A stretch of 64,000 nt of DNA, taken from the NCBI GenBank assembly GCA_029101005.1, contig JAQXQE010000010.1, positions 1-64,000 of the forward strand, in the 5' to 3' direction. Below are positions 24,212 to 33,087 of the stretch, in pieces. This stretch comes from Bacillota bacterium. Its GTDB lineage: Bacteria; Bacillota; Clostridia; Peptostreptococcales; Anaerovoracaceae. A program made the position numbers and the translations under genes. The notes under the pieces were generated by a model. That model made no database searches. It had not been told where the DNA came from and was given only the letters and a program-made list of their open reading frames with translations. Position 1 is the stretch's first letter. Every line of letters begins with the position of its first letter.

Positions 24212-26125
24212 TTAATTCTGCTCTCTTCTTTCTCTAGCTTCCTTCTCAAGGTATATCAGGAGCACATTGATATCTGCTGGAGAAACTCCAGAGATTCTGC
24301 TCGCCTGTCCTACCGTGATAGGTTTAATTGAATTAAGCTTTTGCTGAGCCTCGAGTCTGAGGCCTCCAATACTTGAGTAATCAATATCCTCACGAAGTTT
24401 CCTTCTCTCCAGCTTATGAAGTTTCTCAACCTCTTGAAGTTGCTTAGCAATATAGCCCTCATACTTAACCATAACTTCAAGCTCAAAAGCTTCGCTTCTG
24501 GTAAGTACTGGTCTTGTCTCATCATCTATCTCCTCAAGATCAGCATACTTAATCTCTGGTCTCTTAAGAACTTCATATAAAGTGATATTCTCTTCGTTGG
24601 CCTTGCACCCGTGGTTTATTAGGAACTTCTGAAGCTTAACAAGCCCAGGACGCATCTTCTTCATTCTCTCAAGTTCAGAATCTACATGCTCTTTCTTGAT
24701 GCAGTACTTCTGATATCTCTCCTCACTAACAGAACCATACTCATATCCAATCTCAGTAAGTCTTCTGTCAGCATTATCCTGTCTGAGTAGAAGTCTGTAC
24801 TCAGCTCTTGAAGTCATAATTCTGTAAGGTTCATTAGTACCCTTAGTAACAAGATCATCAATAAGGACACCAATGTAAGCCTGATCTCTACCGAGAACGA
24901 GCGGCTCCATCCCCTTCAGAGATGCTGCCGCATTAATTCCAGCAATAAGTCCCTGAGACGCAGCTTCCTCATATCCAGAACTTCCATTGAACTGACCAGC
25001 ACAGAAGAGTCCTGGAACAATCTTACTCTCTAGTGATGGCTTAAGAGAAAGTGAGTCTGTACAATCATATTCGATAGCATAGGCTGGAGATACGATTGTC
25101 GCATTCTCAAGACCTGGAATTGTTGAATAGAAATCAGCCTGTACATCCTCAGGAAGACTTGAAGACATTCCCTGGATATACATCCAATCAGTATTAAGAC
25201 CTTCCGGCTCAACAAAGAGCTGATGTCTTTCTCTATCTTTGAATCTTGATACCTTATCCTCAATTGAAGGGCAGTATCTAGGACCAACACCAACAATATC
25301 TCCAGAGTACATCGCAGACTTATCTAGATTGTCGAGAATTATCTTATGAGTCTCTGCATTAGTATAGCTAAGCCAGCATGATATCTGCTCCTTATCATAT
25401 TCCTTATCTTCATTAAGGAAAGAGAATGGAGTTATCCTCTCATCACCCTTCTGCTCCTTCATAACAGAATAATCCAATGTATCTCTTAGCATTCTTGCTG
25501 GAGTACCAGTCTTGAATCTTCTGAGAGGAATTCCAAGTGCAGCGATATTATCCGCAAGCTCAGTTGATGGAGGAAGCCCTGCAGGTCCACTCACCGTGAC
25601 ATTCTTACCAATGAATATCTTGCCGCCGAGAAAAGTTCCTGTGCATACAACCGCAGCTCTAGCGGTATATGCATCAGTTCCTACCATTACACCAGCAATT
25701 CTTCCATCCTTCAATATAACATCAGTAATCTCTGCCTCAATCAGATCAAGATTATTTGTATCTTCGATAGTCTTGAGCATCTCAAGGTGATACTGCTCTT
25801 TATCAGCCTGCGCTCTTAATGAATGAACTGCCGGACCTTTAGATGTATTGAGCATCTTGCTTTGGATAAATGTCTTATCAATATTGACTCCCATCTCGCC
25901 GCCAAGAGCATCAATCTCAAATACGAGGTGACCCTTACCAGTTCCTCCAATTGAAGGGTTACATGGCATCATAGCAACTGACTCAATGTCCGTACAGAAC
26001 ATCGCAGTCTTCATACCCATGCGCGCACAAACTAGACCAGCCTCGCAGCCGGCATGTCCCGCACCTATAACGGCGACGTCATAGTCGCCTTTTATCATTG
26101 ATTCTTTAATATCTTCGAATTTCAT
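24212..26125 (-). CDS. mnmG: tRNA uridine-5-carboxymethylaminomethyl modification enzyme MnmG
   Basis: 637 residues. FAD-binding partner of MnmE that installs cmnm5 on wobble uridine of certain tRNAs. GxGxxG motif VAVIGAGHAGCEAGLVCARMG, MPCNPSIGGTGKGHLVFEIDALGG, CTGTFLGGKIFIG, GLFCAGQFNGSSGYEEAASQG and the C-terminal tRNA-binding domain (SRISGVSPADINVLLIYLE) are all present. ATG at 26125. It lies between mnmE and rsmG in the canonical origin order. Confidence 0.97.
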   Translation of the reverse strand: MKFEDIKESMIKGDYDVAVIGAGHAGCEAGLVCARMGMKTAMFCTDIESVAMMPCNPSIGGTGKGHLVFEIDALGGEMGVNIDKTFIQSKMLNTSKGPAVHSLRAQADKEQYHLEMLKTIEDTNNLDLIEAEITDVILKDGRIAGVMVGTDAYTARAAVVCTGTFLGGKIFIGKNVTVSGPAGLPPSTELADNIAALGIPLRRFKTGTPARMLRDTLDYSVMKEQKGDERITPFSFLNEDKEYDKEQISCWLSYTNAETHKIILDNLDKSAMYSGDIVGVGPRYCPSIEDKVSRFKDRERHQLFVEPEGLNTDWMYIQGMSSSLPEDVQADFYSTIPGLENATIVSPAYAIEYDCTDSLSLKPSLESKIVPGLFCAGQFNGSSGYEEAASQGLIAGINAAASLKGMEPLVLGRDQAYIGVLIDDLVTKGTNEPYRIMTSRAEYRLLLRQDNADRRLTEIGYEYGSVSEERYQKYCIKKEHVDSELERMKKMRPGLVKLQKFLINHGCKANEENITLYEVLKRPEIKYADLEEIDDETRPVLTRSEAFELEVMVKYEGYIAKQLQEVEKLHKLERRKLREDIDYSSIGGLRLEAQQKLNSIKPITVGQASRISGVSPADINVLLIYLEKEARERREQN

Positions 26126-26155
26126 CTGTACCTTTAGAAAATTACAAAACTATAA

Positions 26156-27538
26156 TTATTTACCAAGACAGAATTTAGAGAATACTGTATCTATTATCTC
26201 ATCACCTACTGCTTCACCAATTATAGTGCCAAGTTCATCGTATGCGTAGTGAACATTAAGTTCTGTAATCTCAAGTGCTTCGCCATCTTCAAGCAGGTAG
26301 ATTGACTGCTCAAGATTGTCAGCAGCTGCTTCAAGTGCTGCTATGTGGCGCTCGGAGGTTACAATTGTACTCTCCCTTACGTTAATTCCTTTGATGTTAT
26401 ATATCTCTGAGATTGCATCAGCAACGAGTGATGATCCCTCGAGAGCTCCAAGACCAACGAGAGTTGTTGTAATAATCTTGGCATTTGGAAGTTTCGCTCT
26501 AATCGAGTCAGCATCAACAACTGCACCCTGGTCACTCTTATTAAGAACGACGAGCACTCTATCCTTGCCGCTATATGAGAGCAGATTGATCACTGCTTCA
26601 TCCTCTTCATCGAGTGCTTTACTTCCATCTATTACAAGAACCGCCATCTCTGACTCACGAAGAGCATCGCGAGTTCTGTCAATTCCAATTCTCTCGACTG
26701 TATCATCAGTCTCTCTGATTCCAGCTGTATCAATGAGAACCATTGGGATGCCGTCAATGTTAGCACTCTCCTCGACAGTATCTCTGGTAGTACCTGGAAT
26801 ATCTGTAACAATTACCCTACCCTCACCGAGAAGAGCATTCATAAGAGACGATTTACCAACGTTCGGTTTACCAATAATTGCGACACGAATTCCCTCTCTA
26901 GCAATTCTGCCAACAGTCGATGTTCTGAGAATATCGTTAACATCGGCAAGTGCAATCCTAAGATCAGTAATATATGCCTCGTATGTTTCTTGTTCAATAT
27001 CCTCGTCAGGGTAATCAATGTTAACTGCCATCTGAGCAAGAATATCGAGAAGCGATAATCTGATAGAAGAAACAGCCTGGCTGAGTCTTCCTTCTTTCTG
27101 ACTCTCAGCAATACCAAGAGTCAAATCAGTCTTTGCCTTAATGATATCGATTACAGCCTCAGCCTGAGATAAGTCCATCTTGCCATTGAGAAAAGCAAGT
27201 TTCGTGAATTCACCAGCTTCCGCCATACGAGCACCAGCTCTTATTGATTCGCGAAGAATATCTCTTAACGCAACATTACTGCCGTGCGCCTGAATCTCAA
27301 GCATATCTTCACCAGTGTATGAATTAGGTCCCTTCATCAGAATGAAGATAGCTTCATCAATTATTGATCCATCCTTGTCTTTGACATGTCCAAAGTATGC
27401 ATGTCTAGCGCGGACTTCTTCTGGACACTCGACAAAGAGAGTCTTCATAATATCAAGACTCTTATCTCCACTTATTCTAACAATTCCGATACCGGCTTCA
27501 CCCGGTGCAGTTGATATTGCTGTAATAGTATCGCTCAT
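26156..27538 (-). CDS. mnmE: tRNA modification GTPase MnmE
   Basis: 460 residues. The N-terminal folate-binding domain (DTITAISTAPGEAGIGIVRISG) is followed by a helical domain holding the G domain (GKPNVGKSS, DIPGTTRDTVEE, NKSD) and the catalytic C-terminal FCLGK. It works with MnmG. A minus-strand extended -10 (TGATATTAT, hexamer at 27583-27578) and a small leader hairpin at 27564-27550 stand upstream, after the jag terminator. Confidence 0.97.
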   Translation of the reverse strand: MSDTITAISTAPGEAGIGIVRISGDKSLDIMKTLFVECPEEVRARHAYFGHVKDKDGSIIDEAIFILMKGPNSYTGEDMLEIQAHGSNVALRDILRESIRAGARMAEAGEFTKLAFLNGKMDLSQAEAVIDIIKAKTDLTLGIAESQKEGRLSQAVSSIRLSLLDILAQMAVNIDYPDEDIEQETYEAYITDLRIALADVNDILRTSTVGRIAREGIRVAIIGKPNVGKSSLMNALLGEGRVIVTDIPGTTRDTVEESANIDGIPMVLIDTAGIRETDDTVERIGIDRTRDALRESEMAVLVIDGSKALDEEDEAVINLLSYSGKDRVLVVLNKSDQGAVVDADSIRAKLPNAKIITTTLVGLGALEGSSLVADAISEIYNIKGINVRESTIVTSERHIAALEAAADNLEQSIYLLEDGEALEITELNVHYAYDELGTIIGEAVGDEIIDTVFSKFCLGK

Positions 27539-27603
27539 AACAAAACTAACGACTAAGACAGTCGCCCTCCGTGCTTGATAATATCATATATTTACAGTGA
27601 AGT

Positions 27604-27633
27604 AAAAAGATGCACGGGACAAGCCCGTGCATC
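27604..27633 (-). terminator. Terminator after jag
   Basis: Minus-strand hairpin GATGCACGGG / CCCGTGCATC with a five-base loop, followed by TTTTTAC. Strong Rho-independent terminator separating rnpA-yidD-yidC-jag from mnmE. Confidence 0.9.
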
Positions 27634-27638
27634 AATTA

Positions 27639-28526
27639 TTACTTATGCTCGATGATAACCTTTCTGTAAGGATCCTTACCTTCACTTCTTGTCTTCACTC
27701 TTGGGTGATTCTGAAGTGTTGTGTGGATTACCTTTCTCTCATAAGGATTCATAGGCTCAAGAGTAACACTCTTCTTTGAGCGGTCAACCTTCTGTGCAAG
27801 TCTATTTGCGAGGTTAACGAGTGTCTTCTCTCTCTTTCTTCTGTAGTTCTCTGCATCAAGTATAACTCTTACATACTTATTTGTGTCCTTGTTAACTACA
27901 TATCCTGCCAGGCACTGTACGGCATCGAGTGTTGCACCTCTCTTACCGATGATTGTACCTGTATCTTTACCAGTGATCTCCACATATACGAGACCGTCAC
28001 CAGCCTTTACATCAAATGCAAGGTCGATGCCCATCTTATCAGCGATCTCTGCGAGGAAGTCCTTAACTGGATGCTCCTCTACTGAATCGAGACCCTTAAC
28101 CTCCTCAAGGAGAATGTCTTCGATAACTGGTGTCTTAACAGTCTGCTTCTTTGAAGCCTTTCTGTTCTTATTTATTTCTTTCTTTTTCTCTTTAGCTCTT
28201 GCTCTAGCGTCTTCACGCTCTTCCTGCTCAAACTTAGCAAAATCTTCTCTAACATCATCGTCAAGTGAAGCAGTTGCGTTCTCAGGAAGACTAGCAAGAA
28301 TAGCGTCAATGTCGTCGAAAGTAGCTTTCTCTTTCTTCTTATTGTCTGCTGCAGTTTCCTTAGCTGTTACTCTTACCTTAGCAAGCTTAGATCCAATACC
28401 GAGAAAACCATTTGATGATTCCTCAAGTACTTCGATTTCTACTTCATCTCTTTCAAGCTTCAGTTCTTTCAGTGCAAGGTTAACTGCAGTATCTACATCG
28501 ACTCCCCACTTCTCTGAAGATCTCAT
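27639..28526 (-). CDS. khpB: RNA-binding protein Jag/KhpB
   Basis: 295 residues: Jag-N domain (WGVDVDTAVNLALKELKL), a charged Lys/Glu linker (about 65-145), a KH domain (VYVEITGKDTGTIIGKRGATLDAVQCL) and R3H (MNPYERKVIHTTLQNHPRVKTRSEG). Jag/KhpB binds RNA and influences elongation and division in Gram-positives. It lies directly downstream of yidC, as in most Bacillota. The start follows AAGGA at a slightly long spacing. Confidence 0.94.
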   Translation of the reverse strand: MRSSEKWGVDVDTAVNLALKELKLERDEVEIEVLEESSNGFLGIGSKLAKVRVTAKETAADNKKKEKATFDDIDAILASLPENATASLDDDVREDFAKFEQEEREDARARAKEKKKEINKNRKASKKQTVKTPVIEDILLEEVKGLDSVEEHPVKDFLAEIADKMGIDLAFDVKAGDGLVYVEITGKDTGTIIGKRGATLDAVQCLAGYVVNKDTNKYVRVILDAENYRRKREKTLVNLANRLAQKVDRSKKSVTLEPMNPYERKVIHTTLQNHPRVKTRSEGKDPYRKVIIEHK

Positions 28527-28529
28527 ATA

Positions 28530-29285
28530 CTACTTGTGTCCTTTCACTCTAGCTGCTCTGTTTCTGTACTTCTTAGCAAGTTCTTTCTCTGCTCTGCTTA
28601 CGAGCTCTCTGTGCTCCTTCTCCTCATTCATCTTCTTACGGAGAATGTTGATTCTCCAGTTGAAGAAGATCTGAAGGATCTGTCCGCCTGCCCAGTAGAT
28701 AGCAAGTCCAGCTGGATAAGATCTAGCAAGCCAGAGGATTGAAAGCGGGAAGAAATACTTCATAATCATATTCATTGAAGCATTTGGTCCTGCTGTAGCA
28801 GTCATAGCAGCATTCATTGAGAACGCGAAGTATGTTGATACTCCTGCAAGAATAGGAAGAATCCAGAGGTCAGGCTGACCGAGATCTGGAATCCAGAGGA
28901 ATGACTCATGTACAGCAAGCATCATTGTTGAACCTGATGGCATATATACCATTGGGTTTCTGAGCAGTGCAAAGAGTCCCATGATAATTGGGAACTGAAT
29001 GAGCATTGGAAGACAACCGCTCATTGGGTTGAAGCCTTCCTTCTCATAGAGAGCTGCCATCGCCTCATTCTGCTTCTGCTTGTCGTTGGCGTATTTCTCC
29101 TGAATTACCTTCTGCTTCTCAGCTATTTCGGACATGTTAGCTGTGGACTTAATCTGCTTCTTGTAAAGTGGATAAAGAGCACACTTAACAAGAACTGTAA
29201 GGATAATAAGGGATAAACCGTAATTACCTACAAGCTTGTAAATCCAGTACAGTAAAAGACCAAGAGGTCTTGCGAAAATACCCAT
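28530..29285 (-). CDS. yidC: Membrane protein insertase YidC
   Basis: 251 residues with the five-helix YidC/Oxa1 core. It begins at the first core helix, and no lipoprotein signal or cysteine is present. The conserved hydrophilic-groove residue is Lys in LTVLVKCALYPL (Arg in Bacillus). The coiled hairpin (MSEIAEKQKVIQEKYANDKQKQNEAM), GCLPMLIQFPIIMGLFALL and the C-terminal basic tail fit. ATG at 29285 after AGGAG. It inserts membrane proteins alone or with SecYEG. Confidence 0.95.
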   Translation of the reverse strand: MGIFARPLGLLLYWIYKLVGNYGLSLIILTVLVKCALYPLYKKQIKSTANMSEIAEKQKVIQEKYANDKQKQNEAMAALYEKEGFNPMSGCLPMLIQFPIIMGLFALLRNPMVYMPSGSTMMLAVHESFLWIPDLGQPDLWILPILAGVSTYFAFSMNAAMTATAGPNASMNMIMKYFFPLSILWLARSYPAGLAIYWAGGQILQIFFNWRINILRKKMNEEKEHRELVSRAEKELAKKYRNRAARVKGHK

Positions 29286-29315
29286 TTTTACTCCTAACTT
29301 ATTGCTTATGAATAT

Positions 29316-29546
29316 CTATGGAAGAGGATCATAGCCACCAGGATGACCTGGATGACATTTGAGTATTCTTCTTACTCCAAGATATGTTCCCTTAATTGGA
29401 CCATACTTCTGCAGCGCCTGAATAAAGTAAGTGCTGCATGTAGGATAGAACCTGCATGTAGGTGGGAATAGAGGAGAGATGAACATCTGATATCCTCTGA
29501 TCATGATAATCATAATCTTACTGAGAAATTTACTTATGTATTGCAT
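29316..29546 (-). CDS. yidD: Membrane protein insertion efficiency factor YidD
   Basis: 76 residues. An amphipathic N-terminus is followed by [28 protein letters not shown] and [13 protein letters not shown], the three-cysteine signature of YidD. It overlaps rnpA by 13 bp, the usual rnpA-yidD-yidC order. Confidence 0.95.
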   Translation of the reverse strand: MQYISKFLSKIMIIMIRGYQMFISPLFPPTCRFYPTCSTYFIQALQKYGPIKGTYLGVRRILKCHPGHPGGYDPLP

Positions 29547-29896
29547 GTCTTACCGTCTTCAAAGAGTCCTGCTGCTCTTATTGCTCCGAACATGGAGCGC
29601 TGAACTTCCCCACATTTACAATCATTGATCGAATTTCGCGCAACAAATATTACGTCATAACCGGGAACAATATGTTTACTCATAGTTCTGTAAGCTTCTC
29701 TCATAAGTCTTCTTGCTCTGTTACGCTGAACACTGTTACCAACCTTCTTGCTGGCAACATATGCAAGTCTGCTTACATCCTTGTTGTTTCTTCTATAGAG
29801 AACAACAACATATTTACTTCCTTTGGACTTACCGCGGTTATAGACTGCACTGAAATTCTTCTGATTTCTTAAAGTGAACTTATAACTCTTTCTCAT
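29534..29896 (-). CDS. rnpA: Ribonuclease P protein component
   Basis: 120 residues, basic. [23 protein letters not shown] and the RNR signature [18 protein letters not shown] identify the protein subunit of RNase P, which helps the catalytic RNA trim the 5' end of tRNAs. It follows rpmH by 17 bp. Confidence 0.96.
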   Translation of the reverse strand: MRKSYKFTLRNQKNFSAVYNRGKSKGSKYVVVLYRRNNKDVSRLAYVASKKVGNSVQRNRARRLMREAYRTMSKHIVPGYDVIFVARNSINDCKCGEVQRSMFGAIRAAGLFEDGKTCNT

Positions 29897-29913
29897 TCAC
29901 GGATTATTCCTGA

Positions 29914-30048
29914 CTATGCAGTGAGCTTCTTTCTACCTCTAGCTCTTCTTCTCTTGAGTACCTTTCTACCATTAGCAGTTGACATTCTCTTTCTGAATCC
30001 ATGCTCCTTAAGTCTCTGTCTCTTCTTTGGCTGATATGTTCTTTTCAT
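29914..30048 (-). CDS. rpmH: 50S ribosomal protein L34
   Basis: 44 residues, [20 protein letters not shown] at the start and [12 protein letters not shown] at the end: a full-length L34. ATG at 30048 is preceded by GGAAGGAG. First gene of the rpmH-rnpA-yidD-yidC-jag unit, transcribed away from dnaA. Confidence 0.97.
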   Translation of the reverse strand: MKRTYQPKKRQRLKEHGFRKRMSTANGRKVLKRRRARGRKKLTA

Positions 30049-30064
30049 TTCAAACTCCTTCCAA

Positions 30065-30083
30065 TATAATGACTATCATTATA
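30065..30083. promoter_or_regulatory. 19-bp inverted repeat in rpmH leader (Fur-box-like)
   Basis: TATAATGA-CTA-TCATTATA, a perfect 8-bp inverted repeat with 3-bp spacer. On the minus strand it agrees with the classic Fur consensus at 16 of 19 positions. It lies between the promoter and the Shine-Dalgarno of rpmH. Very AT-rich, so chance or a weak hairpin is possible. Confidence 0.4.
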
Positions 30084-30136
30084 AAATAAATAAAAAACTG
30101 GTGCCTTCTAAATTACACAGGCACAAACGCTGTAAC

Positions 30137-30165
30137 ATTATATTTGAGAACCCTTGAAAAGTCAA
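30137..30165 (-). promoter_or_regulatory. rpmH operon promoter
   Basis: Minus strand TTGACT (30165-30160), 17-bp spacer, TATAAT (30142-30137). Near-consensus sigma-A promoter, fitting a ribosomal-protein operon. Confidence 0.85.
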
Positions 30166-30232
30166 TGATTACAGCAATATAAGCAGTTTTATTAATCTAA
30201 CAAATATATTCAAAAAAATCTCATATTTAGAC

Positions 30233-30383
30233 TTATACACAATATATAGTGTTGGGCAAAGATTATTAACAACTTTTTCAACAATATGTGCATAACTTTC
30301 TTTTTGTAGTCTTGAAAATGCAGTATTTAAGGCTTTTCTGACATTTGAAATTGTGGAAAAGTATGTGTAAAATATGTGCATAA
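30233..30383. other. Upstream origin region: DnaA boxes before dnaA
   Basis: Exact TTATNCACA-type boxes at 30233-30241 (TTATACACA, plus strand), 30287-30295 and 30375-30383 (TGTGCATAA, i.e. TTATGCACA on minus). Further near-matches lie at 30262 and 30353. The last box overlaps the expected dnaA transcription start, which fits autorepression. With 31751-31900 it makes a bipartite origin. The 30049-30400 gap holds this, the two divergent promoters and the inverted repeat. Confidence 0.8.
30345..30373 (+). promoter_or_regulatory. dnaA promoter
   Basis: TTGAAA (30345-30350), 17-bp spacer, TAAAAT (30368-30373). The start would fall at about 30380, inside a DnaA box. Confidence 0.75.
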
Positions 30384-30400
30384 CAGAAAGAGGACACAAA

Positions 30401-31738
30401 ATGGACATTAACAAGATGTGGAAGGGCTTCCACGCCGCTCTCAAAGAGAATACAAACGATCTATCGTATAATACTTACATCAAACCCCTGACTCTCCATA
30501 AACTGGATGAGGACATGGGGGTAATTTATCTTGCAGCAGAGCACGATGTTCAGCTGACAATGTTAAAAAACAATTATTTTCCAGCTATTGAGCACACATT
30601 AGATAATATATTAGGTACACATTATAGAGTTGTAATCAAACTTCAATCTGAATACGAAGAAGAAACTTCAGTTATGGCAAAGCCAAAGAAGAATCCATTC
30701 GCTAACGAGAAGCTGATCAACCCTAAGTACACTTTCGACAATTTCATCATCGGAGATTGCAATAAATATGCGCACGCTGCTTCAGTAGCTGTAGCCGAGA
30801 CACCTGGCGAATTATACAACCCTCTTTTTATCTATGGAGGATCAGGCCTTGGCAAAACACATCTTATGCAGGCGATAGGTGTACACATAAGCAAGAAGAA
30901 TCCTTCTGCGAAGGTACTCTACTCATCAGCAGAGATGTTCACTAACGAATTCGTTAAGGCACAGCTTGAGAAGAAGATGAAGCAGTTCGAGACAAAATAC
31001 AGAAAGCTCGATGCACTTCTCATCGATGATATTCAGTTTCTTGAAGGTAAAGAGGGAGTTCAGAAGCAGTTCTTCTATGTTTTCGAGAATCTCTATCAGA
31101 ATAATAAGCAGATTGTAGTTACTGGAGATTGCCCTCCAACTGAACTTAAAGGAATCGAGGAGAGACTGCGTACTAGATTCTCATGGAATATGATCGCGGA
31201 TGTTCACTCACCGGATTATGAGACAAGAGTAGCAATTCTCTGTAAATTTGCTGATACAAAGAATATTGAAGTAACTCAGGATGTATACGATGTATGCTGT
31301 CTGATTGCTGATCAGGTTAAGGATAATATACGTGAGCTTGAGGGAGCATTTACTAGAGTTATCGGTTTCTCACAGCTTCTCAACGAGCCTATCACTGTTG
31401 AATATGCTAAGACTGTTCTTAAGGATGTTATTAATGATACATCAAAAGCAGTTGAACCAGAGAGAATCAGACAGACTGTCGCAGCTCACTTCAATATTAA
31501 GGTAAGTGATCTTGATTCACCTGTAAGAAAGGCTGAGATTAACGTACCTAGACAAATTGCTATGTATATATGTAGAGAAGAAACTGATATTTCATTCCCT
31601 AAGATTGGACAGCTCTTTGGAGGAAGACATTATTCTACTGTAATGCATGCATGTGATAAGATAAGTGAGCAGCTCAAATATGATGAGACTCTGGCTGAGA
31701 ATATTGCTTCTATTAAGAAGAAATTGAACATCAAATAA
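30401..31738 (+). CDS. dnaA: Chromosomal replication initiator DnaA
   Basis: 445 residues from ATG 30401 (MDINKMWKGF), preceded by AAGAGGA; the frame opens at 30374 but that ATG lies in the promoter and DnaA box. Domain I (1-80) is followed by a short linker and the AAA+ domain with Walker A YGGSGLGKTHLM, Walker B LLIDDIQFLEGK and ERLRTRFSWNMIADVHSPDYETR. C-terminal domain IV carries the box-binding helix-turn-helix signature FGGRHYSTVMHACDKI. It binds the boxes flanking its own gene and opens the origin. Confidence 0.97.
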   Translation: MDINKMWKGFHAALKENTNDLSYNTYIKPLTLHKLDEDMGVIYLAAEHDVQLTMLKNNYFPAIEHTLDNILGTHYRVVIKLQSEYEEETSVMAKPKKNPFANEKLINPKYTFDNFIIGDCNKYAHAASVAVAETPGELYNPLFIYGGSGLGKTHLMQAIGVHISKKNPSAKVLYSSAEMFTNEFVKAQLEKKMKQFETKYRKLDALLIDDIQFLEGKEGVQKQFFYVFENLYQNNKQIVVTGDCPPTELKGIEERLRTRFSWNMIADVHSPDYETRVAILCKFADTKNIEVTQDVYDVCCLIADQVKDNIRELEGAFTRVIGFSQLLNEPITVEYAKTVLKDVINDTSKAVEPERIRQTVAAHFNIKVSDLDSPVRKAEINVPRQIAMYICREETDISFPKIGQLFGGRHYSTVMHACDKISEQLKYDETLAENIASIKKKLNIK

Positions 31739-31750
31739 GCCTGGTATTAA

Positions 31751-31904
31751 TTATCAACATTTTGAGAGAACTTATGAACATAGTTATCAACAGCTTTTCC
31801 ACAAGCTGAAGATGGCTCAAAGTCAGTAATTTCAAGGTGTCTGTGAGTTATCCTAATTATCCACAACACCTACTACTACCACTAATATAAATAAATAATA
31901 ATAG
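31751..31904. other. oriC core: DnaA-box cluster, DnaA-trio and AT-rich unwinding element
   Basis: Plus-strand boxes: TTATCAACA (31751-31759), TTATGAACA (31772-31780), TTATCAACA (31784-31792), TTTTCCACA (31795-31803) and the perfect TTATCCACA (31857-31865). Four bases after the last box come triplets CTA CTA CTA CCA CTA ATA (31870-31887), the complement of the 3'-GAT-5' DnaA-trio, then an A/T-only stretch to 31904. This is the box / trio / unwinding layout known from Bacillus subtilis between dnaA and dnaN. Confidence 0.88.
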
Positions 31905-31916
31905 AAGGAGTTTCAG

Positions 31917-33020
31917 ATGAAGATATACTGCAGCAGAAGTGATCTAAACAAGTCACTTAACAATGTTTCTCATTCAGTTCCATCAAGAACAACATCACAT
32001 ATTCTCGAAGGAATTCTGATGGAGATAAATAATGGGGAGATGAAACTCACAGCAACCGATACAACAATTACTATTGAGTCAGTAATAAAGGTTGATTGTA
32101 CAGAGAATTGTTCATTCGTAGTACCAGCGAAGTTGTTCTCAAGCATCGTGGCTAAGCTTCCTGAAGATGAAGTTCTTATCGAATATAATAATGAGAAGAA
32201 TAAGATTAATATTAGATGTGGAGGATCTAATGCTGAGATAGTATGCTTTGCAGCTGATGAGTTCCCAAAGATTAAGCTTGATGAGGGACATGATAGAATT
32301 CTTCTTTCAAAGGAAAGTGTTAAGAAGATTATCAGAAAGACAGCTTTCTCAGCTTCTTCAGATGACTTCAATGGAATTCTAACAGGAGTACTTCTTCAGA
32401 TTAAAGATGGCAATATGAAGATGGTTGCTGTAGATCCTTTCAGAATTGCTACATATAATGTAGAAGTTGATAATGATAAGGATATCAGCGTAATCATTCC
32501 TGCTAAGCTTGCAACAGATGTTGCTAAGATTATCAGTGATGATGGTGAGGATGTAATTAGCATCGAGATTGTAGATAAGAAGGTTATATTCTTATTTGAT
32601 AATAATAAGGTTGTAATCAATACATTCTCTGGTAAGTACATCGACTATGAGAGAATTCTCAACAAGGAAGGCGATATTTCTGTAAGAATCCAGAGAGATT
32701 CACTTCTTAAAAGTATAGATAGAGCTTCTCTTCTTACATCAGTACAGAATAACAATCTAATTAAGTTCAATATTGAGGATGATATCATCGTACTCAAGTC
32801 ACTCAGTGAGGAAGGCAATATTGAGGAGAAGATTGAGGTAATAAAGGAAGGTGAGAATCTCCTCATCGGACTTAACTCAAAGTATCTCAAAGATGTATTA
32901 AGTGCAATTGAAGATGAAGAGATTATTATGAACTTTAAGGATCAGATATCACCATGTATCATCAAACCTCTCAAAGGAGATAAGTTCAAATATCTGGTAC
33001 TTCCAATCAGAATTAATTAA
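31917..33020 (+). CDS. dnaN: DNA polymerase III beta sliding clamp
   Basis: 367 residues in the three-domain clamp fold. The N-terminus MKIYCSRSDLNKSLNNVSHSV, the middle SASSDDFNGILTGVLLQI and the end CIIKPLKGDKFKYLVLPIRI match DnaN. It rings DNA and tethers polymerase and many partners through their clamp-binding motifs. ATG at 31917 follows AGAAGGAG, directly after the origin unwinding element. No S4-domain (YaaA) gene stands between it and recF. Confidence 0.96.
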   Translation: MKIYCSRSDLNKSLNNVSHSVPSRTTSHILEGILMEINNGEMKLTATDTTITIESVIKVDCTENCSFVVPAKLFSSIVAKLPEDEVLIEYNNEKNKINIRCGGSNAEIVCFAADEFPKIKLDEGHDRILLSKESVKKIIRKTAFSASSDDFNGILTGVLLQIKDGNMKMVAVDPFRIATYNVEVDNDKDISVIIPAKLATDVAKIISDDGEDVISIEIVDKKVIFLFDNNKVVINTFSGKYIDYERILNKEGDISVRIQRDSLLKSIDRASLLTSVQNNNLIKFNIEDDIIVLKSLSEEGNIEEKIEVIKEGENLLIGLNSKYLKDVLSAIEDEEIIMNFKDQISPCIIKPLKGDKFKYLVLPIRIN

Positions 33021-33069
33021 TTGATATAACAAAGGTATTCTGAAGTATAATATACGAGGAATACCTTTT
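33021..33069 (+). terminator. Hairpin with embedded -10 between dnaN and recF
   Basis: Stem AAAGGTATTC (33031-33040) / GAATACCTTT (33059-33068), followed by T-rich sequence. The loop holds TATAAT (33046-33051), with TTGATA 19 bp upstream. It could act as an attenuating terminator, a recF promoter, or both. Confidence 0.55.
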
Positions 33070-33087
33070 GTATTTGGGAAAGCAAAT

